Positions 19,366 to 28,100 of a DNA stretch of 64,000 nt are shown here, piece after piece. The stretch covers positions 1 to 64,000 of the forward strand of contig JANQSH010000108.1 of assembly GCA_028284145.1 (NCBI GenBank), in the 5' to 3' direction. Made by a program: the position numbers and the translations under genes. Each line of letters begins with the position of its first letter. Position 1 is the first letter of the stretch. Origin of the DNA: Planctomycetaceae bacterium. Lineage in GTDB: Bacteria; Planctomycetota; Planctomycetia; Planctomycetales; Planctomycetaceae. Under the pieces are notes generated by a model that worked only from the letters and a program-made list of their open reading frames with translations, searched no databases and had not been told where the DNA came from.

Positions 19366-20685
19366 CTACGTCCCAAGCTTCCACCGGGCGTATTCCGCCA
19401 CAGTGATGCGGCCGTTGCGGTCTTTGTCAGCCGCCGCAGGATCCTTCGGCATTTTCCGCCACTCTTCGCGGCTCAACTCGCCATCCCTGTCCTCGTCATA
19501 CTTGGCGACGTAGCGAGTGAAGTACGTGAATGTTGCAGCATCGATGCCCTCCGGCGCAGGAGAAGTGGCGGCATTAGTACTGCCCGTTCGAGTCGATTCC
19601 GGCGAAGAACCTCTCGGCTTGCGACCAAATCGGTAACGCGTTGGACGATCGTCGCCGGACGATTTGTCGGGCGAGTTGCCAGTCGTATCGGAGGCAATCG
19701 GCTGGACACCTGCCTTCGCTGCAAGACATTCACCTGGCGTGATCACACCATCTCCATTAAGATCCTGTTTCTGAAATTGCGCAATCACAGCGTTGTTGAA
19801 TTCGTTCGTGAATTCATGCAGCATGATCTGGCCATCTTTGTCCTGATCGCGGTCTTTGAACCATTCGGGCAATCCCTCGGGCAAACGTTCATGTGCTGTC
19901 GAAAATCGATACGACGTTTTGTTCTGATTTTCCCGCGAGTCTGATTCACGTCGGTCGCGCGAGTACCGGCTCTTTCGGTCTCGGTGCTGGTTGTCTGATC
20001 CTCCCCTTCCGTCTGACCGGAAATCCGAACGTCGCGAATCACTTCCGCTTTCGTTTTGTCTGCGCTCCGCGTACCGCATGGCCAGTTCAGTCTCACTCAA
20101 CTTGCGATCGCCGTTGCGGTCCCAGTCAAACGGGTCGTCAAACCAGCGTCCACGCGCCGTTTCGCTGCGGGAAAGTTGCCCATCGCCATCGGAATCATAC
20201 CGTCGAATTATGTCCCGCGCGCGATCCCGGTCCGTATCAATCACATTGACTGAGAATCTCTCTGCCTGTTCCCCAAATCCGGGTACCGGCGGCGGAAGTT
20301 CATCTACGCCAAATCCCTGCACCAAAGGCGGTTTCTGTTCCGGAGCCGAGGATGAACTGGAACGACCGCTCCCATCACTGGGTCGCTCTCCGCGTTGGGA
20401 ATCCTCTCGCCGACGCCGGATTTCCCGCATCAACACTTCGATCGGAATCGGTTTGGAGGTGTCGAGGTTGGGATTGTCGCGCGTGTAACGTTCCAGAAAA
20501 TGTCGAGCGCGGCCCTGCATTTCCTCCGGCCCCAGCAAGCCATCGTTATTCCGATCGAGCCTGCGGATGAAGGGTTCGGGATTAAAACCGGGGCGACCAC
20601 CGGATGGCTGGGCGGAAGCCTCAGACAACAGGCCTGCGATCACTCCTAAAGCGACTACCGTGAAGATTTTCTTCTGCTCGATCAT
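19366..20685 (-). CDS. Secreted protein with seven EF-hand calcium sites
   Basis: 439 residues with a signal peptide (about 1-25). Seven EF-hand loops can be read: DRNNDGLLGPEE, DSDGDGQLSRSE, DRNGDRKLSETE, DQDKDGQIMLHE, DLNGDGVITPGE, DEDRDGELSREE and DKDRNGRITVAE. Spacers are rich in Arg, Ser and Pro. It probably binds several calcium ions in the periplasm or outside. It lies inside the T2SS gene run, between the gspM-like gene and the secretin gene, on the same strand, so a structural or sensing role in secretion is possible; it could also be a passenger. No enzyme domain seen. Confidence 0.88.
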   Translation of the reverse strand: MIEQKKIFTVVALGVIAGLLSEASAQPSGGRPGFNPEPFIRRLDRNNDGLLGPEEMQGRARHFLERYTRDNPNLDTSKPIPIEVLMREIRRRREDSQRGERPSDGSGRSSSSSAPEQKPPLVQGFGVDELPPPVPGFGEQAERFSVNVIDTDRDRARDIIRRYDSDGDGQLSRSETARGRWFDDPFDWDRNGDRKLSETELAMRYAERRQNESGSDSRRSDFRSDGRGGSDNQHRDRKSRYSRDRRESDSRENQNKTSYRFSTAHERLPEGLPEWFKDRDQDKDGQIMLHEFTNEFNNAVIAQFQKQDLNGDGVITPGECLAAKAGVQPIASDTTGNSPDKSSGDDRPTRYRFGRKPRGSSPESTRTGSTNAATSPAPEGIDAATFTYFTRYVAKYDEDRDGELSREEWRKMPKDPAAADKDRNGRITVAEYARWKLGT

Positions 20686-20710
20686 CTGACTGCCCTCTGT
20701 AACCGCGTTC

Positions 20711-20812
20711 TGGAGCCGCTTACCTTTTTATATGACTTGTGGCTCGTGGGGATCTGATATTGCAGGCCGAAAGGCATTCTTCGCGGCCACGAGAAAGCAT
20801 AATACGCTTTAA
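20711..20812 (+). mobile_element. MITE-A copy 5
   Basis: Ends TGGAGCCGCTTACC and AAAGCATAATACGCTTTAA; inside are GTGGCTCGTGGGGAT and TTGCAGGCCGAAAGGC. It sits 25 bp upstream of the EF-hand gene, inside the T2SS gene run. Confidence 0.8.
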
Positions 20813-20867
20813 CACGGAGTCATCTTTCATAGTGATAGTGTAGACGTAGACATGGTTTTGCAATTTT

Positions 20868-20995
20868 GTACTTTACCGCGAATTTGTACTTTATCGCGAA
20901 ATATGCCAAACACACGAAATTGAGAAAGAGCTTCAGACAGGATTACAGGATGGACAGGAGAGAATCGTCCGGTCAAAAATTTTCTTTCTTGATGC
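20868..20995. repeat. Tandem 17-bp repeat plus CCTGT-type block
   Basis: The motif TTGTACTTTAYCGCGAAAT occurs twice in tandem around 20864-20900, followed by AGAAAGAGCTTCAGACAGGA, GATTACAGGATGGACAGG and AAAAATTTTC. The same block order (CGCGAAATATG, GAAAGAG, CAGGATTACAGGATG, AAATTTTT) recurs at 29608-29700, so this is a dispersed repeat. It fills the gap between the EF-hand gene and the gspM-like gene. Confidence 0.65.
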
Positions 20996-21040
20996 ACGCA
21001 ATCGACACTTTCCTGTTTTGTCTCTTTCGTCCTGCGTAAT

Positions 21041-22228
21041 TCAGTCGGTAACCGCCTGCCGCAAGGTTTCTCCCAACTCCAGGCGATGTGTTTCGCCCAC
21101 AACGCTGATTTCGAGTGCACGGTCATCGATTCGTTCGACGGAACCAGCCACGGTACCAATGTCAAAAGAATCTCCTTCCCGCAACTTCAATACTTCACCC
21201 GAAGAGCGGACTTGCAGCCAGGCTTCTCGTTCACCATCTACGGCCAACGATCCGGTGAATACGGTGACGATACTGGGGTCGAACTTCGGTTTGGGAGGAG
21301 TCACAACGACCGATTCCTCCGGTCTGGGTGGTGGAGGATCAGAAACGCGGACGATGAATGATCGTTCGGACGATTTGGGTGGATAGCCATCATCCTGTAA
21401 GCCAACGGTCACCTCAAACTCGCCAGCCAAATCTGGTGTCCATGACAGCCGGCCGGTTTGCCTGTCGAATTTCGCACCGGTCAGCGAATCGGTCTTCAGA
21501 TAGAACGCCAGTTCGTCAGTCTTGTCCGCATCGTGTCCCTTCAAATTGAGTGACCAGCTCCTCCCTCGAGTTGCCGACTGCGCCGTAATCCGTTCCAGTT
21601 CGGGAGGATTGTTCGGCGGACCAAACAGATTGCGATGCAGTATCGCTCGTTCGTATTCCGCCAACTCACCACGTGGCAACTCTATCGTCTGAAGGTTGAG
21701 TTTCGCATCCTCGGAAGCCGATCCCAATGCCAACGCTTCGATCGTGAAAGAGAGATCGAGCCTGCGGGACTCCGGTTGGGGTTTGATCCGGAATGCTCGC
21801 AGACGATGCAACATGCTGGTTGAATGAAAGGCGTAAAGAAACCGGTTCAACTGCTGCAAATTTGCCTGTCCTGAAACTGAGAAACGGAGCAGATGATACA
21901 GTTCTCGATGCCTGCGGGTCGTCGCCTTGACATTGACTTCCTCTGCCCCCACCTCTTTCAGAGTCGCCAGCAACCAGTTCTGATAATGTGACCGCGCAAG
22001 CCCCGGATCACTCGGCAGGCTGATTCGCTCATATTCGCGAATCGTATTCGCCGCATGCAGACCCCGATTTTTTGTCCGTCTTTTGTCGTCGATGTCATCT
22101 TCCAATGCGGAAATCTGCGACTGTCGTGTGTCGATCGCTTCCCGAACACGACCGGTCACCATCCAACCCAATAGTCCCACCAACAACAATCCGACAACAC
22201 CAGCCAGAATCTTTTCACGAGGCGTCAT
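21041..22228 (-). CDS. gspM: GspM/PilO-like T2SS inner-membrane protein with Ig-like domain
   Basis: 395 residues. N-terminal helix (ILAGVVGLLLVGLLGWMVTG, about 6-25) and coiled coil, then a ferredoxin-like region typical of GspM/PilO (YQNWLLATLKEVGAEEVNVK and FSVSGQANLQQLNRFLYAFH). This is followed by an unusual Ig/cadherin-like segment (DRQTGRLSWTPDLAGEFEVT, about 255-300) and a C-terminal beta domain (AWLQVRSSGEVLKLREGDSF, about 335-395) reminiscent of the GspC/PilP homology region. It overlaps the gspL-like gene by 4 bp (ATGA). Together this suggests that functions of GspM and GspC are merged, since no separate gspC is visible. Confidence 0.75.
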   Translation of the reverse strand: MTPREKILAGVVGLLLVGLLGWMVTGRVREAIDTRQSQISALEDDIDDKRRTKNRGLHAANTIREYERISLPSDPGLARSHYQNWLLATLKEVGAEEVNVKATTRRHRELYHLLRFSVSGQANLQQLNRFLYAFHSTSMLHRLRAFRIKPQPESRRLDLSFTIEALALGSASEDAKLNLQTIELPRGELAEYERAILHRNLFGPPNNPPELERITAQSATRGRSWSLNLKGHDADKTDELAFYLKTDSLTGAKFDRQTGRLSWTPDLAGEFEVTVGLQDDGYPPKSSERSFIVRVSDPPPPRPEESVVVTPPKPKFDPSIVTVFTGSLAVDGEREAWLQVRSSGEVLKLREGDSFDIGTVAGSVERIDDRALEISVVGETHRLELGETLRQAVTD

Positions 22229-23673
22229 TCCACACCTCCCTGCGTGCCGGTCACGGGCAAAGAAGGAAGAATCGTTACCGACTGCTTGAAACGCCAGGGG
22301 AAATCCTTGCTACGGGAGTCTTCCTGCGCGTCAGTGATACTGGTCTGCCAGCCGATCGATCGCAACTCCGATTCAATGGCATCGATGACAGTCGAATCGG
22401 TGACGTATCCATCCAACGCTAAACGTCCATCCTGCTGATCCCCCGTCGATGCGTTCAATCGTGTAACAACCGCCTGTTCTGCCGGCGGGTACTCATTCGA
22501 GAGAGCCGCAAGATGATCCAGCCAATCGACCGTTCCATCTCGAAACTGCTCAATTTCGACACGATCAGTCCAGAGTTCTTCCGACCTTTTTACCAGTTCA
22601 TCCATTCCTTCGGACTGCGTCGTCAGCCGCTCAATCTCGACATCGAGCGAATGCAAATGCATCCAGATTCCCATCGCGATCAACACCCCGGCTGCCAGCA
22701 AACCAATGGTTCCAATCAACAACGGTCGTCGATATCCTGTTGAGACCTCAATATGTTGCGGGTTGAGAAAATCGACATGATGTTTTCGGCCATGCGCTTC
22801 ATCTGAAAGAATACCAAGTAAAGGTGCAAATCGTCCGGGACACGACGGCAGACTCTGTTGCAATGATTTGTTCAGCGAAAGTTGCGAAAAGGGATTGTGC
22901 AAATCGACGTCAATGGAAAGCGTTCCCGCAATCGATCCTTTTAACTCAGCATGTTCTTCTTCGGTACCGAAAAGGACGATCCGATCGACCTGCTCGCTGC
23001 CAAGTTGATTCTGCGAGGCGATGATGGTCCGTCGTAATTCGGGCAGCAATTGCCGCGTCCGTTGTTCCGGCTCTGATCCCAACCGCAACGTCCGCATGAA
23101 AACGACCTGTCCGTCAACCATCACGGTCAAGTCAGCCTCGTCGTTGAGCAGGTCGATCAACAGGTGACAGCCTTCGCGGTATTCGGACTGACGTTGAATG
23201 AGCGAAGCAGCCGCAAAGCCACGCAACAAAAAGCTACGCGGATTCAATCCGGCGTTCACCGTCGTCGTGCGGATCTGTTCGACAAGTTCGGGAGAAATTG
23301 CCGCGGCAAGGACCTGAAACGTTTCGCTTGATCCTGTATCAATGTAAGTGAAATCGAGGGGCCAGTCGTCACCAATGTTGGTAAATTGTCGCATCGCCTG
23401 AAACCGAACCAGATCGGGCAGTTCGTTCAACGGCACGTGGGGCAACGTTAACTGTCGCAATTCAATGCTCGCACGACCGATCGCCACAAATGTGTCAAGC
23501 TTGCTGAGATTGTACGATTCCAAAGCGGTCTTCAGCGTTGCTGCAACGTCGGTTCCTTCCGGCAAGGTAACGGTGAAAGCCCGCTCGACGGAGATATCCC
23601 GGCCGCGAAACCGCGCAGCAACAACCCGTGCTTCGTAACCATCCCATTCCAATGCAGTTACTAATTTCGCCAT
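22225..23673 (-). CDS. gspL: GspL-like protein: PilM-like domain fused to PilN-like membrane domain
   Basis: 482 residues. The first 320 residues resemble the actin-like PilM/GspL cytosolic domain (DTFVAIGRASIELRQLTLPH, LPDLVRFQAMRQF, LLIDLLNDEADLTVMVDGQV). One membrane helix (LLIGTIGLLAAGVLIAMGIW, about 325-350) leads to a coiled coil and a ferredoxin-like periplasmic end, the PilN pattern. GspL normally has this architecture; here the cytosolic part looks closer to PilM. It would couple the ATPase GspE to the inner-membrane platform. The gene starts 29 bp after the gspK stop and overlaps the gspM-like gene. Confidence 0.8.
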   Translation of the reverse strand: MAKLVTALEWDGYEARVVAARFRGRDISVERAFTVTLPEGTDVAATLKTALESYNLSKLDTFVAIGRASIELRQLTLPHVPLNELPDLVRFQAMRQFTNIGDDWPLDFTYIDTGSSETFQVLAAAISPELVEQIRTTTVNAGLNPRSFLLRGFAAASLIQRQSEYREGCHLLIDLLNDEADLTVMVDGQVVFMRTLRLGSEPEQRTRQLLPELRRTIIASQNQLGSEQVDRIVLFGTEEEHAELKGSIAGTLSIDVDLHNPFSQLSLNKSLQQSLPSCPGRFAPLLGILSDEAHGRKHHVDFLNPQHIEVSTGYRRPLLIGTIGLLAAGVLIAMGIWMHLHSLDVEIERLTTQSEGMDELVKRSEELWTDRVEIEQFRDGTVDWLDHLAALSNEYPPAEQAVVTRLNASTGDQQDGRLALDGYVTDSTVIDAIESELRSIGWQTSITDAQEDSRSKDFPWRFKQSVTILPSLPVTGTQGGVE

Positions 23674-23702
23674 GTCCTTCTCAATTATCGATTTTGCAAC
23701 AG

Positions 23703-25322
23703 TTACGGATTCGCAGTTCCGCCATTGACTGCGTTGGCCCCCAACGTTGAAACTGGAAAGCCCCGCCCGAGGTGAGTCAAGTCGCGAAATTGAATGACGC
23801 GCGGCATCGCCGGTGTCGCGTCAATCATCACTTCCGCGCGGGAAAACGGTCCCAAACCTTCATAGTAACCGATGATCTGGGCCGTGTGGACATCTCCTCC
23901 GCCATTCAGGAACGGAAGGAGTGCTTCCATCTCGCCGGAAGTGACAAATCCGGACTTCAGAATCCAGGAGGGGTGGAGTTGTGCTGATTGTGATGGCGAA
24001 GGGTTACGGTTCTCGACGATTTGATCGACGATTTCGTCCGTCATGCCCGGCAGTCCCAAAAGAACATGCCTCGACGCACGGTTGATATTGATTCGACCAA
24101 CGACCGCCTCCTCTTCATAAACCGTAAGTCGATCCAACAGGTTCTGCATGTCGGTCGATTCGGGATCGACGAACGGGGAGACAATGGTGATTTCCTCCTC
24201 GGCATCCTGATAACGAACGCGAACTCGGGCATCGATCAAGGCCAGAACATTTTCGAATTGCGAACGTGCCGATCGCGACAAATCGAGCGGGCCATCGGTC
24301 ATGGTTGCGGTGTCTGACTCCTCATCGTCCGCTTCATCCTCGTTTTCGTGGTCGTCACTACTGGTATTGGTATTCAGTACCGGGCCATTTTGCCGATGAG
24401 CCACGATGAACGTCGCAGTATAACGGTCAAACACGTCCGTCAACTCATCATGCAGCGTCTGCAGATCGTCCTGGTTGATATTGATTCGCGGTTGCCCGTC
24501 AAAGGTCATGTTTCTTTCGGCACTGTGCAGCGTAAGATAAGCAGCCCAGCCGAGCGGAGGGATCTCCCCTGTTGCTGTTGAGACAACGGTTTCAGCGTTG
24601 GAGCCAACTTCATGTGGGTCGAGGACCCCGTTGCGATTGATGTCCAACCCGAACAGATACTCCGGCAGCATGCCGCGAACAAGCAGCAACTCTTCGACAC
24701 TTGCCAGTGGTCCGTTTTTCGGAACATAGGGAGGGTTGAGTTCCGAATAGTATTCGATCTCGGCTCCGTATTCACGTGCTTCGTCGTCGGCATCGAGCCA
24801 GTCGAGAATTGCATCAGCGATTTCGTCCGTCATGCCAGGCAATGCCATCAGTCGCTTCACCGCCAGTTCATCGATCTCCGATCCGGTCAAGCCAGACGTT
24901 TCCAACGGTGTGAGCAGCATGTTGATATTCAGTTTCGAGCTTTCATCAACCAGACCAAACCGCAATAGCGTCGGATCAGCATCATGCTGGAAACCAGGAG
25001 CAACAATGGTGTAATTGGCTCGAAACCGAACGTCAGCATCGTCCACCACATTGACACCCTGAAAGATTTCCGGATTGTCGTCAAAGCCCCCCATCTCCAG
25101 TCGTTCCGCCCTGTCCGACATGAGCAGCATCCGCGTAACATCGACCCCCGACTGCAGTGCAGCGGCGGCCTGTCGCTGTCGACCGGTCAAGCGGGCCGCG
25201 TCGTTGTGCGTAAGCATCAATTCAGTGAAAGCATACGCTGTCAACGAAAGTGCGACGATGACCACCAGTACAATCACCAGTACAAACCCTCGGCGTGGTT
25301 GACGGCAAAATGTGACCTTCAT
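23703..25322 (-). CDS. gspK: T2SS minor pseudopilin GspK
   Basis: 539 residues. The N-terminus (RRGFVLVIVLVVIVALSLTA) is a class III prepilin-like signal and helix without the usual Glu5, as expected for GspK, which caps the pseudopilus tip. The body has helix-hairpin-helix-like repeats (VKRLMALPGMTDEIADAILD and HVLLGLPGMTDEIVDQI), typical for the alpha domain of the family, and several acidic stretches including an EF-like DINRNGVLDPHE. It is longer than the usual 300-350 residues. Start overlaps the gspJ stop (ATGA). Confidence 0.92.
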   Translation of the reverse strand: MKVTFCRQPRRGFVLVIVLVVIVALSLTAYAFTELMLTHNDAARLTGRQRQAAAALQSGVDVTRMLLMSDRAERLEMGGFDDNPEIFQGVNVVDDADVRFRANYTIVAPGFQHDADPTLLRFGLVDESSKLNINMLLTPLETSGLTGSEIDELAVKRLMALPGMTDEIADAILDWLDADDEAREYGAEIEYYSELNPPYVPKNGPLASVEELLLVRGMLPEYLFGLDINRNGVLDPHEVGSNAETVVSTATGEIPPLGWAAYLTLHSAERNMTFDGQPRININQDDLQTLHDELTDVFDRYTATFIVAHRQNGPVLNTNTSSDDHENEDEADDEESDTATMTDGPLDLSRSARSQFENVLALIDARVRVRYQDAEEEITIVSPFVDPESTDMQNLLDRLTVYEEEAVVGRININRASRHVLLGLPGMTDEIVDQIVENRNPSPSQSAQLHPSWILKSGFVTSGEMEALLPFLNGGGDVHTAQIIGYYEGLGPFSRAEVMIDATPAMPRVIQFRDLTHLGRGFPVSTLGANAVNGGTANP

Positions 25323-26236
25323 TCGCTCGCCTCCTCATCTTTATGAGGTTCGAGAATGGGAAACGCAGTCGGCAACTCGACCACGGTGCGGAGAATCAGT
25401 AATTCCGAAAGATCATCGGCATCGATTCCCCAAAATTCATCCTCTGTCTGATCGGATGATCTGGCCGATTCCAACCCAAGCGTGATCCGGATCGCCAAAG
25501 GCAGGCCACTCATTTCGGAGGAATCCCACTCCGACAGCCACTCCATGCCGTCAAAGTAGGCGAATTCGAGATAACGGACCTCAGAGGCCAGCAGGGTCCC
25601 GGCAGACTGCAACGCGTCGATATCGCCATTGTCGATCGCCCAGAGTGTCGCTGCACGATCGAAGCTGCGACGCACCAGACCATTCCCCTGCCCAGGTTGT
25701 GTGCCAACAATGGCACCGGTTTCCTGATGTAAATACCACGCCACTGTTTTCGTATCGGTCGCCAGATCAACAGTTGTGTCGGTGTCGGGTGAATACACTG
25801 CAGCGTATTGATCCGGACGTGGCAATCGGCTGGTGTCGATTTGCAATTCAAACTGGTTGCCGTAGAGTCCGGGTTGCAACGGTGGCTCAATATCCTCTGC
25901 AATGCTGGTCGTCTCGCTGTCAGCAGTCGGTACGTCATCCACAAGCTCCTCACCATCGACTGCTTCATCCGATTCGGCAGCATCCTGTTCGGCAACGGGG
26001 ACAAAGGCCGTGCTGTGAATATCTTCCGTCATTTGAGCGACGATCGCCCGTGCCAGTTGCAACTCTTCCACTTCCCCGGAACGAAAGTCGAGTGTATGGA
26101 GATGAAATCGAACCGCCATTCCGACCGCCAATAACACGAATGCGGAGACCGCTAACGCCAGGATCAACTCCAGCAGAGTGAACGCGGTACGTTGCTTCGT
26201 TTGCCAGATGACATTCCGGGAGAAGACATTCATCAA
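25319..26236 (-). CDS. gspJ: T2SS minor pseudopilin GspJ-like
   Basis: 305 residues with prepilin signal RTAFTLLELILALAVSAFVL (Glu at the +5 position) and a soluble domain containing a long acidic insert (DAAESDEAVDGEELVDD, about 95-130). GspJ assembles with GspI and GspK at the pseudopilus tip; gene order supports the assignment. It overlaps both neighbours by 4 bp (ATGA), so it is translated in a coupled run. Confidence 0.85.
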   Translation of the reverse strand: MMNVFSRNVIWQTKQRTAFTLLELILALAVSAFVLLAVGMAVRFHLHTLDFRSGEVEELQLARAIVAQMTEDIHSTAFVPVAEQDAAESDEAVDGEELVDDVPTADSETTSIAEDIEPPLQPGLYGNQFELQIDTSRLPRPDQYAAVYSPDTDTTVDLATDTKTVAWYLHQETGAIVGTQPGQGNGLVRRSFDRAATLWAIDNGDIDALQSAGTLLASEVRYLEFAYFDGMEWLSEWDSSEMSGLPLAIRITLGLESARSSDQTEDEFWGIDADDLSELLILRTVVELPTAFPILEPHKDEEASE

Positions 26237-26748
26237 GGTCTCCCCCCCTGTCCGCCTGTTTCATCACTCTCGGAGGCATCTGCGGCAGTTTCCACAGCGG
26301 CATCCTCTTCGGCCCCCTGTTCCGCTTCAGCTTCTTCGACGAGCATGTCCAGTTCGACTTGCGGGTCGAGTATCCAGCGTGTCAGAGAATAGACATTCTG
26401 CTGATGTTCGACATCGTTACGGTGCACGGTCGAAACCCGCGCGATGACCATTCCTTCCTGTGGACCGGGAGCCGTCTCCACCGAATACAGCCAGTCGGGC
26501 TGAAATTCATCCAGCACCAGCGACACGCTTTCCAGCGGAAGTGCACCGGATGCCAATTCGGCCAGTTTACTCTGGCACAACAACTGCGCCTGAGTGAGAT
26601 CGCGTGCCGTCGCCGCGCTCCGAATGCCGATCTGAAGCAAACCCTGCAGCATGGCCATCGCGATCCCCAGAATCGTGAGTGCCAGCACCGCTTCCAGCAG
26701 TGTCAGTCCGGGACGTCGGTTTGAATGAAGCGCGCGACGTCGGTTCAT
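26233..26748 (-). CDS. gspI: T2SS minor pseudopilin GspI-like
   Basis: 171 residues with prepilin signal RPGLTLLEAVLALTILGIAM. A conserved stretch follows (QAQLLCQSKLAELASGALPL), as in GspI proteins. The last 35 residues are acidic and Ala/Glu-rich (EEAEAEQGAEEDAAVETAAD), which is unusual and may be a lineage-specific tail. It overlaps gspH and gspJ by 4 bp each. Confidence 0.87.
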   Translation of the reverse strand: MNRRRALHSNRRPGLTLLEAVLALTILGIAMAMLQGLLQIGIRSAATARDLTQAQLLCQSKLAELASGALPLESVSLVLDEFQPDWLYSVETAPGPQEGMVIARVSTVHRNDVEHQQNVYSLTRWILDPQVELDMLVEEAEAEQGAEEDAAVETAADASESDETGGQGGRP

Positions 26749-27428
26749 TGCGGTACCTCGTTCCCGGCCAACAGATCGCTGACTTTCGCCAACCCAGTCA
26801 GACCGCGCAATTCGATCACTATAAATTGATCGCGCTGATTGCCCAGAACGACCTGCGCGGTTGAAGAGCGACCATCAGGATAGAACAGAATCGGTTGAGA
26901 CCAGATCGTCGCGGAGGTGGCTCGTTCGTGCATCTTACGTTCGACTTCCGTTGACCGCGTGTCACTGACGACCGAACTGGAAACAAAAGCGATTCCTTCG
27001 GGCAACTCGCCAGTGGTAATCTCATCGACACTTTGAATGGTCGCGTTCGTTGAGGAATCCTGCTGAATCGTTTCGGGGGATGCGTTGACCAGGTCCGAAA
27101 GATCGCGCCAGGGTTGGATGACATATTTCACACCAGCCTCCAGCGCTTCAATCTCTGCCATTCGGCCTGAAATTTCATATCGAAAGATCTGAGTCTGGCC
27201 TGACCGCATCGCAGTGGTTCGCGCTCGCAACAACTCCGACTGCAACAGGAATGCGGAATCCTTGAGGTTCTGTCCGCCAAATGAACCGACGACTGGCGGC
27301 ATGACCAGCGCAGCGACAATCATCAGCAGCGCCAGCACGAGAATCATCTCCATCAGACTGAAGCCGCAATAATTCGCCGCTGCTTTGCGCCGAGGAACTC
27401 TAATTGGTAATGTCGTCTTCAGTGCCAT
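26745..27428 (-). CDS. gspH: T2SS minor pseudopilin GspH-like
   Basis: 227 residues with prepilin signal CGFSLMEMILVLALLMIVAA. Then comes the GspH pattern LQSELLRARTTAMRSGQTQI and a beta-rich C-terminal domain with FYPDGRSSTAQVVLGNQRDQ. Start at 27428 lies inside the end of gspG (29-bp overlap), giving coupled translation. Predicted to be a pseudopilus component below the tip. Confidence 0.9.
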   Translation of the reverse strand: MALKTTLPIRVPRRKAAANYCGFSLMEMILVLALLMIVAALVMPPVVGSFGGQNLKDSAFLLQSELLRARTTAMRSGQTQIFRYEISGRMAEIEALEAGVKYVIQPWRDLSDLVNASPETIQQDSSTNATIQSVDEITTGELPEGIAFVSSSVVSDTRSTEVERKMHERATSATIWSQPILFYPDGRSSTAQVVLGNQRDQFIVIELRGLTGLAKVSDLLAGNEVPQ

Positions 27429-27825
27429 TTTTTCGGTCCGGTCCCCACGACCAGATGCGATAGTTCTTTAAGTCGATCAACTCATACTGGTACGGGTTGT
27501 CCCAGGGATCAAGCGGAATGTCTTTCTTCGCGTAAGGACCTTTCCACTTCTGTGGGTTGGGCAAATCGCCAGGTCGAGCGCGTAAGGCATTCAATCCCTG
27601 AGCAGTTGACGGGAAGCCGATAAGATCGAGGCTGTACAGATCCAACTGATCTTCGAACATCTTGATCTGTGTCTGGGCAGCTTTCGCATAGGCGGTTTCC
27701 TGGGTGTTCGCGAAGTACACACCGACCAGCGAGCCGAGGATGACGAGAATCGCCAGCACCAGCAGAACTTCCATCAGCGTAAAGCCGCCCCTTCCGCATG
27801 ACGTGCGTCTGGTTTTGACAATCAT
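27400..27825 (-). CDS. gspG: T2SS major pseudopilin GspG
   Basis: 141 residues, the usual size. Prepilin signal GRGGFTLMEVLLVLAILVIL, then QTQIKMFEDQLDLYSLDLIG and FPSTAQGLNALRARP. The diagnostic GspG end is present: DIPLDPWDNPYQYEL followed by WSWGPDRKNGTEDDI, the calcium-binding loop. It would be cleaved by a prepilin peptidase, which is not encoded in this window, and polymerise into the pseudopilus. Confidence 0.95.
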   Translation of the reverse strand: MIVKTRRTSCGRGGFTLMEVLLVLAILVILGSLVGVYFANTQETAYAKAAQTQIKMFEDQLDLYSLDLIGFPSTAQGLNALRARPGDLPNPQKWKGPYAKKDIPLDPWDNPYQYELIDLKNYRIWSWGPDRKNGTEDDITN

Positions 27826-27894
27826 CGATCTCTCCTGAGTTGATCTGTGTTAAAAGGGATTCCAGTTGTTTCCATTTTTGATTTCGCATATGTC

Positions 27895-28100
27895 AGAGCG
27901 TATTACGCTCTTCTGTGCCGCGATGAGCGTCGTTCGGCCTGTAAACAGAGTGCCTTGTCAAGGCTTTGTTTTGGGCGCGGATTAACATAACCCGCTCCGT
28001 TGTCGCTCCTTGCAACTTCATCAAACCCAACTTTTCGTCTTGACAGTCCAATGATTCCCCGCGAGCCAGAAACGTCACACCAAAAAGTAAACTGCTCTAA
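27895..28100 (-). mobile_element. MITE-A copy 6, interrupted by a MITE-B
   Basis: Outer ends are AGAGCGTATTACGCTCTTC at 27895 and AAAAAGTAAACTGCTCTAA at 28100; about 100 bp of MITE-B lies in the middle, splitting GGCCTGTAAACAGAG from TCCCCGCGAGCCAG. On the minus strand the TTAGAGCAG end supplies the TAG stop of gspF. The insertion separates gspF from gspG. Confidence 0.9.
27950..28050 (+). mobile_element. MITE-B copy 2, nested
   Basis: Begins GTGCCTTGTCAAGGCTTTG and ends near GTCTTGACAGTCCA, nested within a MITE-A element. This shows that MITE-B moved after that MITE-A copy was in place. Confidence 0.85.

Noticed and set aside
27895-27915. MITE-A palindrome AGAGCGTATTACGCTCT as an intrinsic terminator
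   Set aside because: There is almost no loop and no following T-run, so a standard Rho-independent terminator is not supported.
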